Below, in pieces: positions 14,978 to 23,578 of a stretch of 53,829 nucleotides of DNA. Below the pieces are notes generated by a model, which did no database searches, had not been told where the DNA came from, and saw only the letters and a list, made by a program, of their open reading frames with translations. The stretch's first letter is position 1; each line of letters begins with the position of its first letter. Source of the stretch: a virus; IMG/VR virus record IMGVR_UViG_3300010885_044768, positions 1-53,829 of that record, one strand, 5' to 3'. The position numbers and the translations under genes were made by a program.

Positions 14978-15195
14978 CAGAGATTTTTGCGAAGCAAATT
15001 AACAGTAGTAGGAGAAACAGGATACCCAGCTTTAGTCATTTTGTCTGCAATGTAACTGCCTGAAAAATCGTTAGTTGCTTTCAGGCAAGTAATCAGCCAT
15101 TCATAATCTTCAGCATCAAGTTTGTCTTTCATGATGTCAAGCCATGTAGGATGTTTAGATTTTACTTGAGGTGTCAGTATGTCTTTGAGAGCCAT
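14977..15195 (-). CDS. Small helix-turn-helix-like protein
   Basis: 72 residues from ATG 15195 (AGGAG 5 nt upstream; the longer TTG start at 15213 has none). LDAEDYEWLITCL, FSGSYIADKMTKAGYPVSPTTVNLLRKN resembles a short helix-turn-helix (IA..L...G..VS..TV...R). Usually found directly before a phosphoesterase in such phages. DNA binding is inferred. Confidence 0.62.
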   Translation of the reverse strand: MALKDILTPQVKSKHPTWLDIMKDKLDAEDYEWLITCLKATNDFSGSYIADKMTKAGYPVSPTTVNLLRKNL

Positions 15196-15257
15196 TATTA
15201 CTCCTAGTGTCAAGGGTTAGCGTAATGCTATTCCCATGATACACGACAAGCTTTTTA

Positions 15258-15617
15258 TTACAGTTGTCGAACCACTTTTTGCGATAGCGTTTCCTTGACT
15301 TCTCGCAACTGCGATGGTCGCCAAACATAGCATTCAACACCAGTTGCTCTGAGCGCATCCAACCAAATTTCTTGCGCTTCAGAAACAGTTCCCAGCTCAC
15401 GCTTCAATTCAGCAAAAACAAGACGCTCACCTTTGACCAAAACAAGGTCAGGGAAACCTGCAACAACTTTTTGTATCCGACCATTTACAGGTCGATTATC
15501 AGGAGCATGGTAATGCTTCCAACCCAAATCAACAGCGTAACGGATTACCTGATTCTGCCAATCACGCTCAGTAATACTGCGGAAAGCTTTTTCAGTTAGT
15601 GATAGGCGAGTTGCCAT
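15258..15617 (-). CDS. VRR-NUC domain nuclease
   Basis: 119 residues. TERDWQNQVIRYAVDLGWKH, HAPDNRP, GFPDLVLVKGERLVFAELKRE and EAQEIWLDAL...VECYVWRP are the conserved blocks of VRR-NUC proteins, with catalytic GFPD and E-L-K residues of the PD-(D/E)xK fold. These small stand-alone nucleases often act on branched DNA, for example before packaging. Overlaps the next gene by 26 bases. Confidence 0.88.
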   Translation of the reverse strand: MATRLSLTEKAFRSITERDWQNQVIRYAVDLGWKHYHAPDNRPVNGRIQKVVAGFPDLVLVKGERLVFAELKRELGTVSEAQEIWLDALRATGVECYVWRPSQLREVKETLSQKVVRQL

Positions 15618-15909
15618 TGCCCGATTGGGTCGTCTGCTCAGGAGTAGCAGTTGCGCCCATCTCAGTCAGGGTGCGAGGTTTTCCATGAGCTTTTTCAGTA
15701 GCCTCAATAATTGAAACAAAAGCATCAGGGTTAGCCCACTCATTAGGAATTTCGCCCATAACACCAGCAGGAGCATCATTGTATTGCTTTTCAAGTGTTG
15801 CGTAAGCATCTGTGTATTCTGGGTTGATAGGCAAACCAGTCACATCGATAGGCAACCCAAGCTGAGCAGCTAAAGCCATTTTCATCAAGTCATCGCCATT
15901 TATTGCCAT
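15592..15909 (-). CDS. Small hypothetical protein of the cargo operon
   Basis: 105 residues, MAINGDDLMKMALAAQLGLP, low complexity at the C-terminus (EQTTQSGNGNSP). Its ATG shares a base with the stop of the zeta-toxin-like gene. It could be an immunity or chaperone partner by position, but no antitoxin fold is recognisable. Confidence 0.6.
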   Translation of the reverse strand: MAINGDDLMKMALAAQLGLPIDVTGLPINPEYTDAYATLEKQYNDAPAGVMGEIPNEWANPDAFVSIIEATEKAHGKPRTLTEMGATATPEQTTQSGNGNSPITN

Positions 15910-16958
15910 TATTCGTTACCCTTTGCTAGGAACTCGTCATACGCTGCTTGGTCTGCTGCGACAAAGTTTCTTGAATTATCTGTTTGCCCAATAATTTTAG
16001 CACCACCCATAACTGTCGAGTCGATAAGAATCAACCGAGTAAACGCTTTGCTAACTGCCGCTTCTTTGAAAGTGTTTGATACTTGCTTGTGAGTGTCACG
16101 AACAATGTATTCAGGAACAAAACGGCGACCAGACGAGTTCAATGCTCGTTTTTTGCTTCTTCCCCAAGCTTCTTCAGTTGGAATGGTGAAGTAAACGCCT
16201 TGAACTCCATAGCCTGCCGATGTCGCCTGCTTGATTTTTTTCTCAAGTTTTTCCATTGATGAATCGCCTGTGCCGTCAAGAACAATGTCTTGTTTGTTGG
16301 CGACAGCTGCGTTTTGAACTCGTTTAGCTAGCATTGAAGATTCTTCGTGAGAAAAAGCGGCAGCTTCAAAAAAGTCGTTGTCGTCATCGCTTTTGGTCAT
16401 GCGCCCATACTCAGGCAAATTATCTTTGAGGTCATCAGCGTTGATGTGGACTCCTTGCGTTTTACTCGGCACTCCTTCGACAATGCCTTGCTTTAGCGCA
16501 GTTGTTTTACCTGCGGCTGGACCACCACCAAGCATTGTAAATGTTGGGTTATCTGATGAAGGAATTCCAGCAGTTGCTTTTTCGATAATACTGTTGTGTA
16601 AAGCAGCTCGCTCAGCAGTTAGACGGTAGCCGTTAGCTCCGTCACTTTCTAGGTGATGCCAAAGGCTGTGGTCTGGGGTCAGGTGCATGCCGTCAAATTC
16701 AATGTCATTTGGGATGCCAGCTTTGTAACCGCCAGTAGCATCAGGGTTGATAACATTGCCTCGGTTGTCACGCTTCATGCCATGTTTGATTTTTCCCGAA
16801 TCCATCATTTTTTTACGGTTCAATGCCATGCGAGCGTAAGCGGCTGAGCGACCGCCACCTGCGTGAAAACTTTGGTCATGCTTGCCAGCCATGTGTTTTT
16901 CAATGCTGTCATCATAGCCACTATCAAAAATTAGCGGTGAGCTTGAAGGAACAATCAT
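15909..16958 (-). CDS. Zeta toxin-like kinase with HDQS tag
   Basis: 349 residues. The tag KHMAGKHDQSFH spans residues 21-32, after a 20-residue leader. A P-loop follows at 144-152 (GGGPAAGKT), then HINADDLKDNLPEY (171-184) and FSHEESSML (202-210), and DIVLDGTGD (224-232), all features of the zeta toxin/UDP-GlcNAc kinase fold. Zeta toxins phosphorylate UDP-N-acetylglucosamine and so block cell wall synthesis; activity here is inferred. No epsilon-type antitoxin is adjacent, which fits a protein kept inside the virion rather than a toxin-antitoxin pair. Confidence 0.82.
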   Translation of the reverse strand: MIVPSSSPLIFDSGYDDSIEKHMAGKHDQSFHAGGGRSAAYARMALNRKKMMDSGKIKHGMKRDNRGNVINPDATGGYKAGIPNDIEFDGMHLTPDHSLWHHLESDGANGYRLTAERAALHNSIIEKATAGIPSSDNPTFTMLGGGPAAGKTTALKQGIVEGVPSKTQGVHINADDLKDNLPEYGRMTKSDDDNDFFEAAAFSHEESSMLAKRVQNAAVANKQDIVLDGTGDSSMEKLEKKIKQATSAGYGVQGVYFTIPTEEAWGRSKKRALNSSGRRFVPEYIVRDTHKQVSNTFKEAAVSKAFTRLILIDSTVMGGAKIIGQTDNSRNFVAADQAAYDEFLAKGNE

Positions 16959-18376
16959 CAGTATTCTCCAGTTTGAGGCATTTCGATAGAAGATGCTAGG
17001 TGGTCTGTAAAGTTTTGAACAAGCATAGAACCATACTCGCTCACATTTATTTCATAAGCGTCAGCGACAGCATCGCCAACAATAGCCCTCAACTGCCATT
17101 GCCACTTAGAGTGCATGTCCAAACGGTCAGCTAAAAAGTTTGCAACGCCCTGCTCACTCATCGCTGTTGCGAGCGAAAATGCTTTTACAAGGCAACCACG
17201 CAACTGTTCGTTAGCCACATACAAAATTTGGCTCATCAGCATTGGGTCGTTGGTTTCAGGGATTTCCATAGTCGCAAGGTTGCACATGAAATCGCTAATA
17301 CGAAAAGGTGCATCAAAGTTGAGTTTACGAATGTTCTCAGCAAGTGGGTCAATTGAACTATCGGCATCTTCGTAAATCTCTTGAAACAGGTCGTGGAACT
17401 GTTGAAAGTTTGGACCTGTAACATTCCAATGAAAACCATGACCGATGAATTTGAAAGTGACGACATCTCCGAGCAGTTCGCACAGCTCAGCAGCTAAACC
17501 TTCTTTAGTTGGTTCTGTGATAAACATTGCATGTTTTGCAACGGTTAGATTATCTACAAAGTCTTTAGGCAAAATGAAAGGCGCAGATTTACGGATGTGT
17601 TTGATTCGGTTGATTTCCGCTTCACGCTCTTTGGCTGCTTTTTCAGAGCTGAAACTTCCAAGGTGACGGCTACCATCATGTGAGTAAAGTTCAAACTTGC
17701 CATTATCTTCACGAATCATTTTGGTGAAACTAAAAGAACCCGATGGGTCATCTAGCGAAGCAGTAACTTCTTCCTCAGCTCGAACCGCTGTGCCACCAAT
17801 TGACAAACCACGAATCTGACCGCCCTTGATAAGCTCCCAAGCCCAAGGTTGCCAAACAATACCTAGAAAAGGTGTGCCAGCTGGAAAAGTGTATTCGGTG
17901 TCACCTTCAGGGTGTTTGACTGGAGCAGTAAATTCGAAAGGAAATGTTGCGCCTTCAACCCATTCACCTGCAACAATGTCGGTGTTGTGTTGTAGGCGGA
18001 TACCTCGGTCAGGTTTTGCAAGGTAGTTCCAAAAAGCGTGTTGAACTTCTTTAGAGTCAGTCCATTCTCCATGAGCGTCTAATGAGTCGGGCACATACCA
18101 AGGTGAAAAGGTGTAACGCTCTTCTTCACTCATTGCTTTAGCGATAGAGCTAAACGATGTGAGTGGTTTCTTTTTGTTCCAGCTAGTGCTATCAACATGT
18201 GAGCTAGTTGAAGTTGGAGCGTCTTTGGTCATCGAAAGAATCTGCAATCCCTCGTCATCGAACTCGACAACAACAGTATCCTGCCCATCAACAATCATGT
18301 CGCTTAGGGTAGCAGAAAGTTCTGGGTTGTCTTTGACAAGTTCAAGAGCATCGGAGATAGCTAGCGTTTTCTTCAT
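16958..18376 (-). CDS. XkdF-like prohead protease fused to a Dps/ferritin-like domain
   Basis: 472 residues. Residues about 86-205 match the XkdF-type capsid protease: YTFSPWYVPDSLDAHGEWTD, GIRLQHNTDIVAGEWVEG, PFLGIVWQPWAWELIKGGQI and GLSIGGTAVR; H130 and S192 are candidate catalytic residues. A short linker domain (YSHDGSRHLGSFSSEKAAKE) follows. Residues about 290-435 are Dps-like: HWNVTGPNFQQFH, then D343 and E347, with the Dps spacing of H316, H328, D343 and E347; the fifth ferroxidase ligand position is Q332. Dps proteins bind iron and DNA as 12-mers. This fusion is unusual. There is no HDQS tag in this protein. Confidence 0.78.
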   Translation of the reverse strand: MKKTLAISDALELVKDNPELSATLSDMIVDGQDTVVVEFDDEGLQILSMTKDAPTSTSSHVDSTSWNKKKPLTSFSSIAKAMSEEERYTFSPWYVPDSLDAHGEWTDSKEVQHAFWNYLAKPDRGIRLQHNTDIVAGEWVEGATFPFEFTAPVKHPEGDTEYTFPAGTPFLGIVWQPWAWELIKGGQIRGLSIGGTAVRAEEEVTASLDDPSGSFSFTKMIREDNGKFELYSHDGSRHLGSFSSEKAAKEREAEINRIKHIRKSAPFILPKDFVDNLTVAKHAMFITEPTKEGLAAELCELLGDVVTFKFIGHGFHWNVTGPNFQQFHDLFQEIYEDADSSIDPLAENIRKLNFDAPFRISDFMCNLATMEIPETNDPMLMSQILYVANEQLRGCLVKAFSLATAMSEQGVANFLADRLDMHSKWQWQLRAIVGDAVADAYEINVSEYGSMLVQNFTDHLASSIEMPQTGEY

Positions 18377-18468
18377 AAGTCGCTTTCTAGCAGATAGTAG
18401 ATGCTTTTATCCTGCCAGAATGGGATGAGTTCATTTGTGCTGACACACCGACACCAGCCGATAGCAGG

Positions 18469-18603
18469 TTATTTGTTGTCAGGCTCAATCGGTAACTCTG
18501 CTTGAGGGATAGACTCCCACAGTTTGCTAGCAAAATCGTCAATCTGCTCATCCGTCATAACAGACAGGTCAGGCAACTGCGATACATCAATTGATTCAGA
18601 CAT
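18469..18603 (-). CDS. Very small acidic protein
   Basis: 44 residues, MSESIDVSQLPDLSVMTDEQ...IEPDNK, from ATG 18603, which overlaps the upstream stop by 8 bases. GGAGG/GAGGAACTGG in the upstream gene provides a ribosome binding site. Unrecognised. Confidence 0.55.
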   Translation of the reverse strand: MSESIDVSQLPDLSVMTDEQIDDFASKLWESIPQAELPIEPDNK

Positions 18604-19756
18604 TTCCAGTTCCTCCAGTCGGTATTTCTTCAAAGTTTACTACATCCCAAATAGAAATTTGGTCATTTTTTTGACCCATTACTACCGCAGTTTCTCGGTT
18701 CATAATGTTGGCGGAAACATCGAAATAAACTTTGCCATCTTCTTTGTTGTGCCAGATGCCCAAATAATCTTTGCCTGTTGAAAGTTCGTTTTTATGTTTC
18801 TTCATGTAATCGGAAAGCATTTTTTTGCCCTTGATTGGGTCATAAAAGTCTTTGGCGTTTTCAACTGCACCCATACCGCCACGAGCGACCATAAAGCCTT
18901 TGATAGGTTCGCTACCGTTTGTTAGGCGAACGGATAGCCCACCGTTTTCTTTGACTTTATCGAGGATGCCACGAGTGATTTTGCTACTTACAGAAGTTTT
19001 GCCTGCACCGCCATGTCCATGAGAACTCTGGTCGTGCTTACCTGCCATGTGTTTTTCAACACTTTTGGTGGTGGCGGCAAATCCTGCGCCGTCAGCAGTT
19101 AGGTGACTCGAATGCAAAACTGGTTTTGGCGAAGTTGAACGAGCAAACTCTAACATTGCTGTTGCAATACCTTTGCCGACAGACTTAGCTGCGTAAATCT
19201 TTGAAGCATTTATGTTGCCATCTATAATAATCGGACTTCTAAAATCTGCACCATAATTCAAAGAGCCTTCGTAGCCTTTATCAAACGAAACAGTTGTTAT
19301 TTGTGATGCGTTTTCTAAATCAGCTTTGTTAGAGAAAGTAATAACAGCACCACTAACACCAGTTCCATCAGCACTAGGAGCTTCAAACATTTTCATGTAA
19401 TGCTCCACACCCTCCCTATCTTTATAGGTGGCGGTGCTAACTGTTTCAGGGCTGCCGTTGATGTTTACAAATTTTGAAGCTGGGTTATTATTAGTAGTTT
19501 TGACATCGCTAATAGCGGCAGCAATTGTTTTAGCTTTTTCAGATAGCCCAACATAGGGGAAACTAGCTGCTACGAGATTGTCTTGAGAAACATCGCCACT
19601 TGTTGGGATTTTCAAACTTTGTTGATGCTGAGCCGAATCGGGCATGTGGGTGTGAGAACCATGCCCATGAGAGCTTTGGTCATGTTTACCCTCCATGTGC
19701 TTGACAACTCGGTCATCAGAAAACATAACCAAGTCGCCTTGTGGAACATAAACCAT
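18596..19756 (-). CDS. Two-module tagged effector: acetyltransferase-like and SIWDV domain
   Basis: 386 residues with two HDQS tags: residues 19-30 and 235-246. The first module (40-230) has KSVGKGIATAMLEFARS, resembling the acetyl-CoA loop of GNAT enzymes, and PVLHSSHLTADGAGFAA. The second (255-386) has GGLSVRLTNG, GFMVARGGMG, DFYDPIKGKKMLSDYMKKHK, YLGIWHNKEDGKVYFDVS and QISIWDVVNFEEIPTGG, a compact domain I recognise from actinophage virion polyproteins but cannot assign. Each tag sits directly before a module, as in the MuF fusion. Confidence 0.7.
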   Translation of the reverse strand: MVYVPQGDLVMFSDDRVVKHMEGKHDQSSHGHGSHTHMPDSAQHQQSLKIPTSGDVSQDNLVAASFPYVGLSEKAKTIAAAISDVKTTNNNPASKFVNINGSPETVSTATYKDREGVEHYMKMFEAPSADGTGVSGAVITFSNKADLENASQITTVSFDKGYEGSLNYGADFRSPIIIDGNINASKIYAAKSVGKGIATAMLEFARSTSPKPVLHSSHLTADGAGFAATTKSVEKHMAGKHDQSSHGHGGAGKTSVSSKITRGILDKVKENGGLSVRLTNGSEPIKGFMVARGGMGAVENAKDFYDPIKGKKMLSDYMKKHKNELSTGKDYLGIWHNKEDGKVYFDVSANIMNRETAVVMGQKNDQISIWDVVNFEEIPTGGTGNV

Positions 19757-19992
19757 TACAAACCTCTAGGTTTTTTCAAAGTGGAAAAATAAGCTCGTGT
19801 CATCTCGTTGAACTGAGCATCTTGAAGTTCAATCTTTTCAGGACCTTCATACGAAGAAACTCCTGCCACGCCGACATTAGCTAAAGTATTCTTCCAGAGA
19901 GGCAAGCCCTTAGAAGTAATCCACATGCCGTTAGTGAGTTCACCTAACAGCACCCCAGCTTCTGTCTGGTATTTCATAGGAATGATAACCAT
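19756..19992 (-). CDS. Small hypothetical protein of the cargo operon
   Basis: 78 residues, MVIIPMKYQTEAGVLLGELT. Contains GMWITSKGLPLWKNTLANVG. Shares a base with genes on both sides (TAATG-type junctions), so it is translated with them. No tag motif; function unknown. Confidence 0.6.
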   Translation of the reverse strand: MVIIPMKYQTEAGVLLGELTNGMWITSKGLPLWKNTLANVGVAGVSSYEGPEKIELQDAQFNEMTRAYFSTLKKPRGL

Positions 19993-21218
19993 TAGTTTTC
20001 TCCATCTGGTAGTGGAACAGTTTCGTAAGGGATGCCCTGTTTTTCTAATCGAGCTATTACCGATTTAGATGGTGGCGTAAAAAATCTGACTTTAGCAATG
20101 TCGCTTACTTGCACCCCACCATGAACTTGAATTTCAAAAGGAGTGTTATAACCAAAATCTTTTGAATCAAAATAGTTGTCGCCAGTTCCCTTGCGGTAAA
20201 TGGCAGCCTTGTGAGCAGTTGTATTTGCTTGAAAAATAGTCGCATCAGTAGTTTTACCTGCTTGAAAATAGTTCAACGAGTCGCCATCGGTCCAAGTGGT
20301 TCGGGATTTAGTTTCAGGTTTCAAAACAACTTCAGCAGGCTTACTACCACCATAGATTGCGTGAGCTTCCATAGGATAGCCACCCTTACCAACCATCAAA
20401 CCCGATACAGGTCGAGCCGATACAGGCGTTGAATCGTTGTAGCCGTAAGCAACATTTTCATAAAGAAGTCGGTCGTCAATGTAATGTTCATCAGCTTTGC
20501 CACTAGCTCCTTGGCTTTGACCAGTTTCATGAACAGTTTTCATTCTGCCATCAAGCAAAACTTGATTCAGTTTGGCTTGAGGTATGACAATAACGGACTC
20601 GGCTTGACTGGCGAAAGTTTTGAAATCCTCGGTAGCAATTTTGATAGATTCCTCGGCTGTCGTGCGAGTATCCTTCAACTTAGTGTCTAACTTGCTGTTA
20701 TAAAATTGTCTAGGCATCTCGTAAACATTGCCAGCTAAAATACCTTCGCTGACAGTAGCTTTTCGCATAAGGTAATCACTTGGAGATTCAAGAGCATCCT
20801 CATACACCTTGTCGCCCAGTCGAACACCATTAGCGTCATGCAAGTTCATTGCATCTTTATAAAGAAAGTTTTCACTAAGAGCTTTTTTAGCATCAATTAA
20901 TTCTTGATTTGAGTCCAAAGTTTTTTTATAAAGCTTTTTGCTCTCTTCAGGTGAAGTAACAGTATGACTTGCTTTTAGGGCTTCGTCATGAGCGTGATAC
21001 CAAGCCATTTCTTTTTTATGAATCAGTTTCACTAATTCAAGTTTTGACGCAGACGAAAAGCGTTTACCTTCTAAGTCAATCCCAGCAGGCACACCTGACC
21101 GATGTTGGGGAGCATGAGTTGATTGGTCATGTTGCCCATACAAGTGCTTAGCAAACTTTTCAGGCTTGATAAAAATCGGGTCTAAAGGGTCAGTAATAGT
21201 GACTTCTTCAATTAGCAA
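19992..21218 (-). CDS. Tagged effector, DUF3626-like domain copy 1
   Basis: 408 residues. Tag KHLYGQHDQSTH at 24-35. A helical middle is followed by a C-terminal domain (about 215-400): RMKTVHETGQSQGAS, VSARPVSGLMVGKGG, AHAIYGGSKPAEVVLKPETK, RTTWTDGDS, FEIQVHGGVQVSDIAKVRFF. The blocks parallel those of the 22100-23578 protein, so the two are paralogs. The pattern (R.KT..E, RP..G, YG...V.LK, RTT...GDS) reminds me of DUF3626, but that is recall rather than a search. Enzyme activity unknown. Confidence 0.65.
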   Translation of the reverse strand: MLIEEVTITDPLDPIFIKPEKFAKHLYGQHDQSTHAPQHRSGVPAGIDLEGKRFSSASKLELVKLIHKKEMAWYHAHDEALKASHTVTSPEESKKLYKKTLDSNQELIDAKKALSENFLYKDAMNLHDANGVRLGDKVYEDALESPSDYLMRKATVSEGILAGNVYEMPRQFYNSKLDTKLKDTRTTAEESIKIATEDFKTFASQAESVIVIPQAKLNQVLLDGRMKTVHETGQSQGASGKADEHYIDDRLLYENVAYGYNDSTPVSARPVSGLMVGKGGYPMEAHAIYGGSKPAEVVLKPETKSRTTWTDGDSLNYFQAGKTTDATIFQANTTAHKAAIYRKGTGDNYFDSKDFGYNTPFEIQVHGGVQVSDIAKVRFFTPPSKSVIARLEKQGIPYETVPLPDGEN

Positions 21219-22110
21219 TTTGCACTCCTACTGCTCCATAAATACCTTCTAAGCGGTCAGCTGGCTGGTCACCCATCACCTGACGAATCAAGTCAAGGTG
21301 ATTGCGAGTAAATTCTTTGCCATGACCCTCAAACTCACTAACAGATGACATCGCTGTTGCATAATGTGCTATCTCATGCAAAATAGTTGGCTCATGCAAA
21401 GCCATACCTTTATCGATTTTGAAAGTCGAATACGGGCTGCCACCTTTGAAACCATACGAATACTGTCCTGCAAAAGTTTTTGAAGCTGGTGTGCTAAATT
21501 TTGGTGACCCGAACGGATTGTTGCTGCCAAATTTGTCTTGAAACCATGCGCTGCTCGTAACAGCTTCAAAGTATTTTTTGATGCCTTTATTGCTGCCATC
21601 TAAACATTGTTGAGCTAGCGGCGAAACGAGTAGCCTTGAACTTTCTTGTGACCACTTATCCCACTCTTTGCTGTAATTGTCGTAAGCTGCCGAGTATTCA
21701 GATACATTAGCAAAATCAGCTCGTTTAGGGCAAATTGGTGCAGGCAATTTGCGTTGTTCTTGCGGCGCACACAGATTTTCAGCAGAGTAAACTTTCTTGA
21801 CTTGTGAATCAATTTTTTTGCCACTTATGTTGAAGATTTCTCGTGCAGTCAAACCGCTGCCAGAGTTCAACCTGCGAACTGATGCATTATGCCCATTGCC
21901 ATGAGTTGATTGGTCATGTTTCCCTGCAAGATGCTTTTGCAATTCACCAGCAAACCAATCGAAAGCATCGCCGTTAGTCTGTGTTACGAGTGATTGAAAA
22001 GATACCTCACGACCAGTAGGCAGCCGAATAGTTGTTGTCAAGTCAAAACCGTTTTCGTTATCCCACGAAACAACGCCGTTGAGTTCAGGGATGAGTAAAT
22101 TAGTCTGCAC
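21208..22110 (-). CDS. Tagged zinc metallopeptidase, TIGR04338-like
   Basis: 300 residues from GTG 22110, preferred over upstream in-frame starts that overlap the previous gene by 100 bases. Tag KHLAGKHDQSTH at 59-70. The C-terminal domain opens with QVKKVYSAENL (like the R.S.V..KVY.AE start of TIGR04338) and carries ILHEIAHYATA (HExxH, H245-H249) with FEGHGKEF (third ligand H263) and DLIRQVMGDQPADRLEGIYG. TIGR04338 proteins are actinobacterial metallohydrolases of unknown target. A virion-delivered protease is inferred. Confidence 0.78.
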   Translation of the reverse strand: MQTNLLIPELNGVVSWDNENGFDLTTTIRLPTGREVSFQSLVTQTNGDAFDWFAGELQKHLAGKHDQSTHGNGHNASVRRLNSGSGLTAREIFNISGKKIDSQVKKVYSAENLCAPQEQRKLPAPICPKRADFANVSEYSAAYDNYSKEWDKWSQESSRLLVSPLAQQCLDGSNKGIKKYFEAVTSSAWFQDKFGSNNPFGSPKFSTPASKTFAGQYSYGFKGGSPYSTFKIDKGMALHEPTILHEIAHYATAMSSVSEFEGHGKEFTRNHLDLIRQVMGDQPADRLEGIYGAVGVQIAN

Positions 22111-23578
22111 TCCAGTTACTCTCCGCTCTCGATACTTGAATCCCTGATGCATCCAGTTTAGTTTGCATTGGCTTAGAGATAGCAAAATCTGGTGGCACAA
22201 TAATCTCTTTCACATCTGACAGTTTGACACCACCATGAATCTGAGTTTCAATGTAGTGATAACCTGCAATGTCACGAACATCCTTCAAGCCGTTGTAGCC
22301 TGAGATAGTTTCGTTGAAATTTTTGCTCTCATAACTAAAATACGGCGAATTGCGAGAGTTTGCAGTTGTAAGAGCAATACGCTCAGCAGTAGCATCTAAA
22401 AACTGTGTTGGCGTAACTTTACTTTCAGCTAAATCAGATGCCCAAAAAACGCCTTTGACCCTATCGTCAGCTGAATCACCGATTGAAACAGTTGTTCGAT
22501 GTTTGACATCATCTTTCAAAACAATTCGAGTATCGCCGTAAAGAACGCCTTGAGTTCCTAACACACCATAAACAGGTCGTTGTTCTTTTGGAACATTGTA
22601 TGGAACGCCCATCATGTCTGTTTCGATAACTTCACGAGCTTCAATGTATTTAGCTCGACTTGCGCCCTTGCTCGGGCTTGAAACTTCGTGAACAGTTTTG
22701 TAACGCTCATCAGATAAAAACTTTTTCAAACGAGTTGCTGGCATTGTCAGCGAAATGTCTGTTCCAATGGTTTCGGCTTTGAGTTGGGCTAAAGCTTTAT
22801 TAGACATGTCATCGAGGACTTGACCGACTGTGTTGCCGTCAGCCATTTTTTGCTCTCGTATCTTCTCTAAAACAAACTTATTTTCTCGTTCAACATACGC
22901 TTGACCTTTTTCAGGGTTCTTAGCAATCCAAACCATAAGCGTTTTATTTTTTTCATAATCGTCTAACTCAGCGAACGAAGTTGCAGGAGTATCTCGATAC
23001 TCACGAGTTTGCAAAACAGCGTTTAGCTCATCGATTGGTGGCATCGGATAGTTTTTGTCACCAAGAATTGTTTGTTTGAGTTTAGAGTTAGCCTCATCGT
23101 ATTCATCGTTTGAACCGTTAGGCATGACCGCAGAATTTACGACTGCTAAATGTTTAGCTAAACGAGTTGCGTCATTTTCTGGCGTATAAAAATCTGAGCT
23201 TTCAGCAGTTGTAAACAAAGGTCGGTCAAGTTCGCCATACTTGCCGTTGTCCATCCATGCTTGTGAGAAATTCAAGTAGTCAGGCGGTCTGATGCCTTCT
23301 TTGGTGGCAGGTTTGAGTTCGTAAGGTCGGATTGAAGATTTACCATGCCCATGAGTGGACTGGTCATGTTGTCCAAGAAGATGTTTAGCAACATTAGAAT
23401 CCGATGCGAGGGCTTTTGCTACATCTGCTAAACCTTTTTGTAACCATTCAGGCAGCGCACTAACAGTATCATTTCTAACCAAAAGCATTGGCACTTGATT
23501 GGATTGCTCTTTAGACAGAGAAGCGTAATAAGACAGGAAACCTGCTAAACGAGAAACACGAGGGTCATTCACCAACAA
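22100..23578 (-). CDS. Tagged effector, DUF3626-like domain copy 2
   Basis: 492 residues. A 64-residue leader, tag KHLLGQHDQSTH at 65-76, a helical middle, and a C-terminal domain with RYKTVHEVSSPSKGAS, RPVYGVLGTQGVLYGDTRIV, HRTTVSIGDS and YIETQIHGGVKLSDVKEIIV. These blocks match the 19992-21218 protein, with low overall identity. The gene overlaps both neighbours by 11-14 bases. Unknown activity; a shared catalytic or binding fold with its paralog is likely. Confidence 0.65.
   Translation of the reverse strand: MLVNDPRVSRLAGFLSYYASLSKEQSNQVPMLLVRNDTVSALPEWLQKGLADVAKALASDSNVAKHLLGQHDQSTHGHGKSSIRPYELKPATKEGIRPPDYLNFSQAWMDNGKYGELDRPLFTTAESSDFYTPENDATRLAKHLAVVNSAVMPNGSNDEYDEANSKLKQTILGDKNYPMPPIDELNAVLQTREYRDTPATSFAELDDYEKNKTLMVWIAKNPEKGQAYVERENKFVLEKIREQKMADGNTVGQVLDDMSNKALAQLKAETIGTDISLTMPATRLKKFLSDERYKTVHEVSSPSKGASRAKYIEAREVIETDMMGVPYNVPKEQRPVYGVLGTQGVLYGDTRIVLKDDVKHRTTVSIGDSADDRVKGVFWASDLAESKVTPTQFLDATAERIALTTANSRNSPYFSYESKNFNETISGYNGLKDVRDIAGYHYIETQIHGGVKLSDVKEIIVPPDFAISKPMQTKLDASGIQVSRAESNWSAD

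Noticed and set aside
22111-22200. Longer N-terminus for the tagged metallopeptidase
   Set aside because: It would overlap the upstream gene by about 100 bases; GTG 22110 leaves the usual short overlap.
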